Of a stretch of 33,391 nt of DNA, positions 16,772-26,800 are shown piece after piece. Origin of the DNA: Crocinitomicaceae bacterium (GTDB lineage Bacteria; Bacteroidota; Bacteroidia; Flavobacteriales_D; Crocinitomicaceae); NCBI GenBank assembly GCA_022447665.1, contig JAKVAQ010000002.1, forward strand, positions 43,829-77,219, given 5' to 3'. Position 1 is the first letter of the stretch. Every line of letters starts with the position of its first letter. The notes under the pieces were generated by a model, which worked only from the letters and a program-made list of their open reading frames with translations, did no database searches and had not been told where the DNA came from. Position numbers and translations under genes: made by a program.

Positions 16772-17790
16772 TCTGGCCTCTATTATTTGGCCTATTAATT
16801 TCCAACATGGGGTTTGCTGGAAACAATCCACAATTGGATAATTCCGGCATAAGAGTAATGTTCTACAACGTAGAGAACCTTTTTCACCCTACAGATGATC
16901 CTGATAAAAGTGATGAAGAATTCACCAAGGAAGGAACCCGATATTGGACATTTAATAGGTACAAGCAAAAGCTAGCAAACATAGGTAAAACAGTTATCGC
17001 CGTTGGTGAATGGGAGCCTCCAGCTATAATTGGTCTTTGTGAAGTAGAGAACATTCAATGCTTAGAAGACTTGGTTTATACCTCACCTCTGAAGAAATGG
17101 AATTATAAAATCGTTCATGAAGAATCAAGAGACAACCGTGGAATAGACGTAGCATTAATTTACCGCGCTGATTTGATAACTGAAATCTCGCATGAAGCTA
17201 TTCAATTGAACTTCCCGAATTCTACTCGACCAAGTAGGGATATCCTATACTTTAAAGGTTCGACTGCAAAGGATACCGTTCATTTCTTCGTGAACCACTG
17301 GCCTTCGCGTTATGGAGGTCAATTAGAAACAGAGGGGAAAAGGAACTATGCAGCAGAGGTTTTAAAATCAAAATTTGACTCCTTACGATCAGACAATGCT
17401 AATGCCAAGGTATTGGCCATGGGTGACTTCAATGACCATCCAGATGACGATAGTATGGAGGAGATTTTAATGGCAAAGAAGGCGGCAAAAGGACTTGGAA
17501 AGTCAGATCTTATAAATATGATTTGGCAATATGAGGATGATGGACTAGGCACGCACAAATACCAACATGAATGGGGAGTTCTTGACCAAATTGTAATTAC
17601 ACCTGCCTTTTTGAATGATACAAATCGTATACACACGAACATGAAGGCCGCTAAGATTTTTATGGGTGATTTCTTGTTAGAGGCAGAAAAAGATGGTGTT
17701 GGTAAAACGCCAAATCGAACCTACATTGGATTTCAATTTCATGGAGGATACTCAGATCATTTACCGATTTTCGTGGATCTCTACTTTTAA
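16741..17790 (+). CDS. Endonuclease/exonuclease/phosphatase (EEP) family protein, exported
   Basis: Metal-dependent phosphodiesterase-fold protein (349 aa). The first about 27 residues (IIWPLLFGLLISNMGFAG) look like a signal peptide, so it probably acts in the periplasm or outside. EEP motifs are in order: VMFYNVENLF (39-48, Asn43), GLCEVEN with the metal-binding Glu101, RGIDVALIYR, VNHWPSRYGG with the catalytic-type His186, GDFNDHP (228-234), LDQIVI, and GYSDHLPIFVDL with the SDH triplet (338-340). All key residues are present, so it should be active; the substrate (extracellular nucleic acid or a phosphoester) is unknown. The gene start overlaps the previous gene by 31 bases. Its stop TAA touches the convergent TfoX-like pseudogene. 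Confidence 0.92.
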   Translation: MAFELKNQKIIWPLLFGLLISNMGFAGNNPQLDNSGIRVMFYNVENLFHPTDDPDKSDEEFTKEGTRYWTFNRYKQKLANIGKTVIAVGEWEPPAIIGLCEVENIQCLEDLVYTSPLKKWNYKIVHEESRDNRGIDVALIYRADLITEISHEAIQLNFPNSTRPSRDILYFKGSTAKDTVHFFVNHWPSRYGGQLETEGKRNYAAEVLKSKFDSLRSDNANAKVLAMGDFNDHPDDDSMEEILMAKKAAKGLGKSDLINMIWQYEDDGLGTHKYQHEWGVLDQIVITPAFLNDTNRIHTNMKAAKIFMGDFLLEAEKDGVGKTPNRTYIGFQFHGGYSDHLPIFVDLYF

Positions 17791-18121
17791 CTACTTCTTC
17801 TTACTCGACTTCGCGAGAGGATTGAATTCAAGACATTTATCAATCCAAAAACCGAGGTTTTCTTCTGAGACAACGGCACCTCATCAATAAATACAAATCC
17901 TTTTAACGCTCTTCCAGTAAAGTTCATTTCATTGCAACCTTCCTTTTCTAAGGCTTCAGAATAAAAATCGGGGTTAATCCTAGCCATTACTTGATCCTTA
18001 ACAATACCCGCTAGCATCTTATCATCTAACAAATAACAAAGACCTCCCATCATCTTCTTCGTTTCAAAGACAATGGACTTTCCAGTTAAATAATCAGTAA
18101 TTCTTTCTTCGAGTATGCCAT
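17791..18121 (-). pseudogene. TfoX N-terminal-domain protein gene, broken by two frameshifts
   Basis: Read on the minus strand, an ATG overlaps the preceding stop (TAATG at 18123-18119) and encodes MAYS. A one-base shift then leads to EERITDYLTGKSIVFETKK and on through MMGGLCYLLDDKMLAGI to FTGRALKGFVFIDE. A second one-base shift near 17888 leads to AVVSEENLGFWIDKCLEFNP and a Lys-rich end at a TAG (17791-17793). Restoring one G at GAG|GTGCC would heal the second lesion (GAGGGTGCC). The joined translation has the TfoX_N pattern start to end (about 110 residues). TfoX/Sxy-domain proteins are linked to competence in some bacteria, but small stand-alone copies are of unknown role. The open stretch 17787-18053 alone would miss the first helix and have a nonsense C-terminus. 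Confidence 0.8.
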
Positions 18122-21100
18122 TACTTCGAAAGTACGAATTTCAAAGCAATTGAGTTGTCACTATTTCGTAAGAAGTAAACACCATTTTCAAGACTATTAG
18201 GAACAGGAATTTGAGTCGAGCCGGAGTTTGAAGTTGCATTTAATGCATGAATAAGTTTTCCATCAATGGAATAAATCCCCAGCGTATTCATATTTGAACC
18301 GTTCTGGATGATAATGAATTCCTGTGTTTGATCCAGCCAAACTTTTGTTTCTAATACATAATCCTCAACTCCAAGCGCGTAAACCACTTCAAATGTTTCC
18401 TCTCCCTGACATCCGTTTGCATCAGTAACACGGACTGTGTAAAAACCAGGTGAAAGGTCCATTACAGTAGCAGTTGTCGCTCCAAAATCCCATTCATAAC
18501 TATACGGAGCTGTTCCACCTAAAACTTCAGCTGAGATTACTCCTACTCCTGAACCATCATCATGTGATACTGAACCCGTCACGTTTAATATACTTGGCTC
18601 GTTTACTACTAAATCAAAAGTGTTTGTCCCGCACAAATTAGTTAAGCCCGGTACTTCAATTGAATAAATATCAGACTCTAATCCACTTAATATTAAAGGA
18701 TCTCCATCCACTCCAGTAATAGATTCTGTTCCCTCAGAAGTTGTTAGAGAAAAATCTACAGTTGGAAGATCTAAATCTAACTCTATCATTCCATCATTAC
18801 TGCTGTTACAGGATACGTGTGTAATTTCTGTATTATACTCTTTACCTAGATGAAGGATAAATCGAGGCGCCCAAGTTGTATCATACATTTCAAACTCCAG
18901 GCCTAAACCGTCTTCAACATCGTAGATTATTCCGGTATAAGTGTCTTCTAATTTCACGCATGGCACATCTAGAAGGGCAACATTTTCAAAATCCATAGAA
19001 TACATTCCTGTCTCAAAAACTATCACTCTTAAAGGAATTGACCACTCTTCATTATCAAAGTCGAATGTATGTATCGTAAAATCTTTGTTCTCTCCATTCA
19101 GAAGCGAAATTTGAGGGTGTTCACCCCATCCTCCCCAAAGCTTTAGAGCATCCTTATTTCCTTCAAAAGTATCCAAAGCGTCATCACCATGCCGAACCAC
19201 GCATTCATCCCTCAATCCAAGACCATTAATCGCTATTTTACATCCTGGATCATAATAATCTCCCGCTCTAAAGAAAGTTGGGTCATTGGACGCCTTACAT
19301 GACTCAGAAATATCCAATACAGGGGAACCAGGGAACTCGTTATTCGCGAGTACATAAAATGCTTGCTGAGATGCAATGAATCTAGATCCGCCATTAGTTC
19401 CTGTACCCGCCACATAAGTTGCGAAAATTTCGGTATCTGGATTCTTAATGTACACAGCATCATTCATATTGAATTTAGTCCAACCTGCAGCATCCCAATC
19501 TATAGTTGAAGGATATGGATTACCAACCAAACAATAACCATCCTCAGCTGGTGTTCCTGTGAACGTATAACTTACAGGAAGTGCAATATTCCCTTGATTT
19601 ACTGGACCACGCAGATCCACAACAAACGGCGTTGTTCCTGTAATTGTATCACCACACCAAACTTCTAATCCTTGACCAACTTGTATAATTTGAGAAGCGC
19701 TGGTCGCAGGCAAATAACCTAACCCAGGACCAAGAGTTTCATCGTAAGTGTACACGGAAGGCCAAGGTGCACCACCGGTGCTAAAAGATGGATATAATGA
19801 CCCAGGATAACCTGCTGTAACAAAATCATCATTATACTGAGCTATTGTTGCCCCGTTTACTGCCGAAGAAAAATATCTCCAATAAGTTTCACCGGCATCT
19901 ATATGTCTTTGCATTTCAATTTCCCCTGAGATTTCAGTGCCAGTGATTTCCCCTATTCTTCCAGTTCCTAAAGCGTTTGATACGATTATTAAAGAATCAT
20001 TAGTATTAAACGTTCCCGCTGTTACATCTAAAGATCCCTCAACACTCAAGACACCGCTAGAAATCGAAACATTACCAGGATTTGCTGAAATAATATTCTC
20101 AGCTATCATGTCAGAATTCAGAATTAAGTTTTGATCGGTAGTAGTTCCATTTAGATTTAAGGTTCCACCGTTAAACGATAAGACACCATCGTGTAATATG
20201 TTGTCATATACAGATAAAACAAATCCATTTAAATCTGCAGTAGCTTCAGATTCTAGATTGAATGAACCAATTTGCCTATCTGAATCTAAGACGGGTTGAT
20301 TTGTTACATTAGGTATTCTAATATTAGCTCCAGAAGGAGGAACAGTGGTAGGTAGCCAGTTTGCTGCTATTGCCCAGTTCGTATTGGATGCTCCAGTCCA
20401 AACATATTCATTTGCATCTATAATAAATTCCCTTCTACCTGCCGAACTGGCGCTTATCTCGTCAGTTCCAACGTTAATTGTCGAACCGTTATCAATCCAG
20501 TTAAGGTCTGTATTATCAGTTCGATCCAGTAAAATCAAAGAACTCTCGTTAGCTGCCGAAACCAGTGGATGTCCTGTATAGGTATAAGTAACATCAAATG
20601 ACTCTGAATTATCATCAGTTTGAAAAACGCCATAATAATAGTTCCCTGAAGTAAAACCTGTAATCCCTGTAGTTGAATTAGGATCTGTTTCAACAACATA
20701 TAGATGGACACCAGATGGACTTCCTGATACATTTGAAATTTCCACTTGATCACCCGCGCATGATGTTAATGAAATCGTCGCGCCTCCCCAAGAACCCGTA
20801 TACAAATAGGCACTTTGATCACCGATTGCTGCACCTGAAGTTACCCAATCAGATGCGGGCGCCATATTGAACATTGTTCCGTCATTTCCTGCAACACTTT
20901 CCGTAACCGTAGTTCCAGAACCATCATTAAAACTAAATGACATTTCTAGCCCCGTTCCGTCTACCGGAGAAGTTAAACACATGTCTCTTCGAATTTGATC
21001 AGCTGTTTTGGCTACACTCCAAATTCTTAATTGGTCAATATCACCCAGCATTTCATTAGCCGGAGTTCTAACCGCGTTAAATGTTGTAGCTTCAGATCCT

Positions 21101-23850
21101 GAACTTATAAATCCAAAACGTGTTAAACCTGATCCCATAACAGATCCAGATGTCACCTGTGCATCCAACACTCCATCAATATAAATCGAAGCTACTCCAT
21201 TATCGTATACCCCTGCAACATGATGCCATAGTCCGTCATCTACTCGAGTACTCGATCCCATGTCCAAAATACCAGCATCTGTTCTAACATTCCAGCTTAC
21301 CTGACCAGTCCCTGCACCATCACCATTTATTCCAAATCTCCAATATTCACTTCGATCATAAGAAGCAATAATTTGATCCCCGCCACTGGACGTTCTTATC
21401 CATGCCTCAACGGTTACTTCAGGAATTGAATTAGAGGCATAAAAGAAATTAGGAATTGCTACATAATCATTGGATCCATCAAAATTTAAAGCTGTTTGAC
21501 TACTTCCATCCGCTCCTTGAACGAATATGGTATCCGCATCATTACATCCTGCACCATCTTCAACAAGAACCGTGTAAATTCCTGGCGTACTCACCGTTAT
21601 ACTTGAGGAAGTTTCTGTCGTACTCCATAAATAAGAGGTATAAGAACCACCTGCATCTAAAGTAGCAGAGGGTGAACAAGTCAGGGATTGATCTGGACCT
21701 AAATCCAATGAACTTCCAGCTCCAATTGTCACCGTAACAGCTGTTCTTGGACTTTCACAAGCCTCACACGTAAAAATATAATCTGATTCTATCCAATCAC
21801 TAGCCGGAGCCATATTAAACAAAGTACCATCTTGACCAGAGAATACATCTGTTAAAGTTGTACCAGCAGCATCCTCAGCCGAGTAATAGGCAAATAACCC
21901 TTCAACATCACCATTTAGGCAAGCACTCATTGACGCCGAAATCTCAGCTCCAGTTCTAGCTACATTCCAAATTCTAACCTCATCAATATCTCCTTGAAAG
22001 CGGGATATCGTCTGCGTACCGTTAAAAGAAGACGTTTCTGATCCTGTTGCAATAAAACCATAACGGGTTGTACCTGTACCAATTGAAGTTCCTAGTGTAG
22101 CCGTCTCATCTGCTACTCCATCAACATAAATTGTTGCGGTTCCGTTATCATAAACTCCAGCAACATGATGCCAATTTCCATCGTTCACGGTGCTCGAACT
22201 CGCCATGTCTAAAATACCGGCGTTTGTTCCTAAATTCCAGGTTACTTGTCCTGTGCTACCGCCGGTGCTCGAAACACCTAAGCGCCAGTAATCACTTCTA
22301 TCATATGAGGCAATGATTTGAGCTTCCGTTTTTGTTGTTCTTATCCATGCTTCTACAGTAACTTCTGTTATTCCTGAAGATGCATAAAAAGAGTTCAAGG
22401 CAACATAATCATTTGCCCCGTCGAAATTCAAACCATTGTTATCCTCTATCGCAGATACATAATAGGTGGTCGAAGATCCTAGTACGGGCGTATTGTATAC
22501 ACTTCCTGTATCTAAAAAAGTACCTGCTGTAGGAGCGTCATACCATAAATAATTCCCTGTAGAACCCGAGGCGGTCAGACCAACACTCCCTGCTCCTATC
22601 CTGCAAGTGTCATTAGCACTTGGTGAACTAGGAATACCACCTAAAGGACTTTCTGCAATTTGAATTGTATCGAAATCAAAACAACCTGCCCCATTGTCGA
22701 CTTGAACATAATATTCTCCAGGTACTGAAACGTTAATTAAACTTGTAGTTTCAGTTGTATTCCAGAGATAATTGGTGTATCCTACCCCTGCATCTAGTGT
22801 TAAACTAGTAAAACCACAGTATGAAAAATAGTCCGGCCCCAAATCAAGGGCTGGTCCAGTCGAAACGGTCGCAGTTACAATGGTTCTTGGACTTTCACAT
22901 GACGGACAAAAATAGTCGTGATCAGCTTCAATCCAATCAGTTGCTGGATTCATATTAAACATAGTTCCGTCATTTCCGCTTGACAAGTCTCCTACTAGTG
23001 TTCCAGCTCCTTCTTCCATTGGATAATAAACTTCTAATCCGGGCTCTGTACCAGCCAAACATCGGCTCATGTTTTCTTGAATTTCAATAGCAGTGCGTGC
23101 AGTACTCCAGATTCTAAAATCTTCTATGTCACCATTAAATGGCCAAAAAGGCGTATTAGTTCCGTTAAAGAAAGTTGCTTCAGAGCCGGCACTCACAAAT
23201 CCAAATCTTGTAATTCCAGTACCAAAAGAAGTTCCCTGCGTAGTTGATGCATCTAATACTCCATCAATATAAATAGAAGCTGTTCCGTTATCATATACCG
23301 CAGCGATATGATGCCATTCGCCATCATTAACAGTTGACGTACTCCCAAAATCCATTTGCCCAGCATCTGTCATCACGTCCCATCCTACTTGTCCTGTTCC
23401 TGCTCCAGAACCATTAATTTCTAATCTCCAATACTCAGACCTGTCAAAAGAGGCAATCATTTGATCAGTTCCGTCGGTTGTTCTTATCCAACATTCTACA
23501 GTAACTTCAGCAAAACCAGAACCGGCATAATTAAAATTTGAAATCGCTACGTAATCATTAGCGCCATCGAAATTTAATCCTCTTGTAGTATCTGCAGCAG
23601 CCACAAAAAAGTCTGTCGTAGATGAAATAGATGGCGTTATAAATGAACTACCTGAGCCCAAATAATTTCCTCCAGAAGAGGCGTCATACCAGCTATAATT
23701 ACCCGTGGAACCCGATGCTCCGAGAACAGCTGTTCCCGAACCTATTCTACAAGTGTCTTGACCATTAGGCGATACTGTGGGACACTGGGCATTTAAGACC
23801 AAAGAGCACACAGAGCAAAAGAGGATTAAAAAGTGTTTCATTGAGTTCAT
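18121..23850 (-). CDS. Giant modular surface protein with three LamG-like domains, SprB repeat and T9SS-type C-terminus
   Basis: Secreted protein of 1909 aa. Signal peptide about 1-22. An Ig-like CHU_C-type module about 25-88 recurs at about 415-472. Three LamG/concanavalin-like jellyroll domains begin at about 91, 473 and 787, each opening GLNFDG(A/S)NDYVA-like and containing WHH(I/V)A(A/G)VYDNG; they probably bind glycans or ligands. A WTGASNTNWAIAANW module is at about 1147, followed by a region of about 600 residues shared with the upstream paralogue (ETYWRYFSSAVNGATI; LVGNPYPSTIDWD). An SprB-type repeat lies at about 1760-1820 (GGTAPYSYEWDFG; GFYTVRVTDANGC), and a T9SS-type sorting end at about 1840-1909 (LGIYSIDGKLIHAL). 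The ATG overlaps the stop of the upstream gene (TAATG), suggesting translational coupling. Likely an adhesin or polysaccharide-contact protein. Confidence 0.88.
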   Translation of the reverse strand: MNSMKHFLILFCSVCSLVLNAQCPTVSPNGQDTCRIGSGTAVLGASGSTGNYSWYDASSGGNYLGSGSSFITPSISSTTDFFVAAADTTRGLNFDGANDYVAISNFNYAGSGFAEVTVECWIRTTDGTDQMIASFDRSEYWRLEINGSGAGTGQVGWDVMTDAGQMDFGSTSTVNDGEWHHIAAVYDNGTASIYIDGVLDASTTQGTSFGTGITRFGFVSAGSEATFFNGTNTPFWPFNGDIEDFRIWSTARTAIEIQENMSRCLAGTEPGLEVYYPMEEGAGTLVGDLSSGNDGTMFNMNPATDWIEADHDYFCPSCESPRTIVTATVSTGPALDLGPDYFSYCGFTSLTLDAGVGYTNYLWNTTETTSLINVSVPGEYYVQVDNGAGCFDFDTIQIAESPLGGIPSSPSANDTCRIGAGSVGLTASGSTGNYLWYDAPTAGTFLDTGSVYNTPVLGSSTTYYVSAIEDNNGLNFDGANDYVALNSFYASSGITEVTVEAWIRTTKTEAQIIASYDRSDYWRLGVSSTGGSTGQVTWNLGTNAGILDMASSSTVNDGNWHHVAGVYDNGTATIYVDGVADETATLGTSIGTGTTRYGFIATGSETSSFNGTQTISRFQGDIDEVRIWNVARTGAEISASMSACLNGDVEGLFAYYSAEDAAGTTLTDVFSGQDGTLFNMAPASDWIESDYIFTCEACESPRTAVTVTIGAGSSLDLGPDQSLTCSPSATLDAGGSYTSYLWSTTETSSSITVSTPGIYTVLVEDGAGCNDADTIFVQGADGSSQTALNFDGSNDYVAIPNFFYASNSIPEVTVEAWIRTSSGGDQIIASYDRSEYWRFGINGDGAGTGQVSWNVRTDAGILDMGSSTRVDDGLWHHVAGVYDNGVASIYIDGVLDAQVTSGSVMGSGLTRFGFISSGSEATTFNAVRTPANEMLGDIDQLRIWSVAKTADQIRRDMCLTSPVDGTGLEMSFSFNDGSGTTVTESVAGNDGTMFNMAPASDWVTSGAAIGDQSAYLYTGSWGGATISLTSCAGDQVEISNVSGSPSGVHLYVVETDPNSTTGITGFTSGNYYYGVFQTDDNSESFDVTYTYTGHPLVSAANESSLILLDRTDNTDLNWIDNGSTINVGTDEISASSAGRREFIIDANEYVWTGASNTNWAIAANWLPTTVPPSGANIRIPNVTNQPVLDSDRQIGSFNLESEATADLNGFVLSVYDNILHDGVLSFNGGTLNLNGTTTDQNLILNSDMIAENIISANPGNVSISSGVLSVEGSLDVTAGTFNTNDSLIIVSNALGTGRIGEITGTEISGEIEMQRHIDAGETYWRYFSSAVNGATIAQYNDDFVTAGYPGSLYPSFSTGGAPWPSVYTYDETLGPGLGYLPATSASQIIQVGQGLEVWCGDTITGTTPFVVDLRGPVNQGNIALPVSYTFTGTPAEDGYCLVGNPYPSTIDWDAAGWTKFNMNDAVYIKNPDTEIFATYVAGTGTNGGSRFIASQQAFYVLANNEFPGSPVLDISESCKASNDPTFFRAGDYYDPGCKIAINGLGLRDECVVRHGDDALDTFEGNKDALKLWGGWGEHPQISLLNGENKDFTIHTFDFDNEEWSIPLRVIVFETGMYSMDFENVALLDVPCVKLEDTYTGIIYDVEDGLGLEFEMYDTTWAPRFILHLGKEYNTEITHVSCNSSNDGMIELDLDLPTVDFSLTTSEGTESITGVDGDPLILSGLESDIYSIEVPGLTNLCGTNTFDLVVNEPSILNVTGSVSHDDGSGVGVISAEVLGGTAPYSYEWDFGATTATVMDLSPGFYTVRVTDANGCQGEETFEVVYALGVEDYVLETKVWLDQTQEFIIIQNGSNMNTLGIYSIDGKLIHALNATSNSGSTQIPVPNSLENGVYFLRNSDNSIALKFVLSK

Positions 23851-26800
23851 TAATTATTTACAAATCGGAATGAAGTAGTGGAGTTAAAGTTGACCAGCAT
23901 ATATGTTCCGGCTGAAAGACCAGCATCCCTCAAATAAACCGTATGAAGAGTACCCGGATTAATTGTAAAAGAATAAACTCTTTGCCCAAGCGCATTTAAG
24001 ATGTAGAACTCATCCCCTTCATTTAACGCTCCACTGATTTGAATAACATTGTTTAGCTCATCATGGAAAAATTCAGTCTCGGATACTTCTTCCTCCATCT
24101 CTAGAGTAGCTAAGATTTCAAACACTTCCGTACTTGTGCATCCATTGCCATCTGTTACTTCCACTTCGTAAATTCCGGCTCCTAATGTTGTTCTTAACGG
24201 CCCAACACCACCATCAGACCAAACATATGCGTACGGAGCTGTACCGCCTGTAGCGTTGACATAAATTTCACCAGTTTCGCTTTCTATCTCATGACTCACT
24301 AGTCCGTCGATATCAATTTTATTCGGTTGAGTAACGGCGAAAGAATAATTGTCTACACCACAAAAACCTCCACTACCTGGAATTTCAATCGTGTATATAC
24401 CACTCTCTAAGTTTTCTATTAGAAGTGGATCGCCGAAGCCAATAAAATCTTCAGTTCCTATAGCAGATGTAATTGAATATTCTACATCTGTTGCTAGATT
24501 TAAATCCAGCAAGATAGCACCATCATTTTCTCCAAAGCAAGTTGGCTCAGACACTTCTGTTTCCACATTTCTACCTACATGCAATAAGAATCTAGGTGCA
24601 AAGGTGCTATCATAAAGCTCTATTTCAAAACCAACATCTTCCGAAACATCATAGAAATCTCCTGTATACAAATCCTCAAGTCTCATACAAGGAACATCAA
24701 CTTCTGAGGTATTTTCAAAAGAAAGAGAATAAACTCCAGTTTCAAAAACAACAACTCTCATTGGAATTGCCCATTCTTCATAACCTAGGTCTAGTGATTG
24801 TATGCTGAATTCTTCGCCTATTTCATTTATAAGACTGATTTGAGGTTGAACACCCCAACCACCGAAATATTCAACAGCATCAAACTGAGAATCATAGCTA
24901 TCTGTTGAACCCTCTATATGTCTAAAAACAGTTTGATCTTGAGATTCATCCCCATAAACGCTTATTGTCATTCCAGGACTATAAACAGATTCACTGGCTT
25001 TAAAAAACGTGGCATCCACATCAGATTTCACTCTTTCAGTTGCTACTACATTAGGAGCAGGGGTAGCTCCAGTAACACTTACCCAAAATGCCTGTTGAGA
25101 AGCGATATACCTTGACCCTCCATTTGTGCTCGCTCCAGCAACATAAGAAGCAAAAAGCTTTGTGTCGGGATTTTGGATATATACCGCATTGGCAATATTC
25201 GAAGTTCTTATCCAGTTAGGAGAATCCCAATCAATAGTAGAAGGATATGGATTACCCACAAGACAGTACCCGTCTTCAGCCACCGACCCCGTGAAAGTAT
25301 AACTTACAGGGAGTGATATATTACCTTGATTCGCTGGTCCCGTTAGATCGACTAGAAAAGGAGTTGTTCCGGTAATTGTATCACCGCACCAAACCTGAAG
25401 ACCTTCTCCTGTAGCTATGACATCGGCAGCACTAGAAACCGGATTATAACCTAAACCAGGTCCGGCAGTTTCGTCATAGGTGTAAATTGAAGGCCACGAC
25501 GCTCCACCAGAAGTAAAGCTTGGATAAGTCGACCCAGGATATCCTGCAGTTAAAAAATCGTCATTATACTGCTCTATTGTTGCTCCGTTGACTGCCGAAG
25601 AGAAATAGCGCCAATACGTTTCTCCTGCATCAATATACCTCTCCATCGTTACATTACCTATTACTGTAGGCGAAAATGAGCAACCAGCAGCTGTATAAGT
25701 GAAAACCGTTCCAGTTGCCGGAGTAGTACCATCAGAAAAGATTACCGTACCTCCATCATCGGTCAAAGTATAAGCATTCTCATTTTCGTAGAATCCAGAT
25801 GTATAAACGAGCTCAAAGGTTAAGCCCTCTTCAACAATAAAAGTCTCGGTTGAGGAAGCGTCTTTTCCACTGAACGTTTCAATCAAAGCACCTTCTTCAT
25901 AGATCTCCAAGAATCCTCCATTCCAGCCATCACCCCATAAGTCAGTCATAGTCAATGTGTAGGTGCAGGTAGTACGTATTTCAGCAATTCTTCCAGTTCC
26001 AGAAACATCTGAGTTTATGATCAAATTATCACCGGTATTAAAATCTCCCTTAGCTACCAATAATTCATTCCCAATAGTCAGCATTCCTCCCGCTATGCTC
26101 GTACCGCCAGAGGACGAAGCAATCACATTTTGAATAGTAAAAGGTGTGTTTGCTATGACTTGACAAGGGTCCGTCCCAATTGTTCTGATTAAACCACCTG
26201 CATCATTGAAGCTTCCATTGTTAGTGAGATCTTGACTTATTACTATTTCACCACCAGAACTTAAATTGACCGTTCCATCGTTAGTGAAATTTCTGCAGTT
26301 CAATGTTGTTAAAATGTCTGGATCATTTGGTGTACCGCCAGGAACTAATACGTCCATATCGAAATCCGGCAATCCTGCAGACCAATTGTTAGGATTAGAT
26401 GTATCTTCGTTTACTTCCCCAGTCCAAACAGTAGTGGTTTCAAAAATTAATTTTAATTGAGGCTTTGTATTTAAGACCGTATTCGGAGTTTGATTACAAG
26501 CAGACCCCCCTCCATTAGTTCCGCGATATTTGTATCCTGAGGTAAAGTTGTAAATCCTTACTTGACCAGAAGGATCACTTGCTGTAACTCTAGACCAACA
26601 TACTCTCAATACAATATTTTGAGTACCGTTCCAATCAAAAGGAGTATCTAAGGTTAACATATCCCAACCATAGCCTGGCGAATAATCAAACGCACTTTTG
26701 ATCGTTGTATAACCGCCCTCAAGGTTTCCAGAAGCATTCTCGGCATTGGTATGCTTCATTTGTATAGTGTAATCGGGTAGCGGATAAATACCAGGATTTC

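Noticed and set aside
17787-18053. Small complete gene of 88 codons on the minus strand
   Set aside because: The frame lacks the first TfoX helix, and its last about 30 residues are out of frame. The neighbouring frames supply the missing ends, so it is the middle of a frameshifted gene.
20990-23600. Possible CRISPR-like or tandem DNA repeat array
   Set aside because: The repetition is at protein level (three diverged LamG domains about 940-1150 bp apart), with no short identical repeats or regular spacers.
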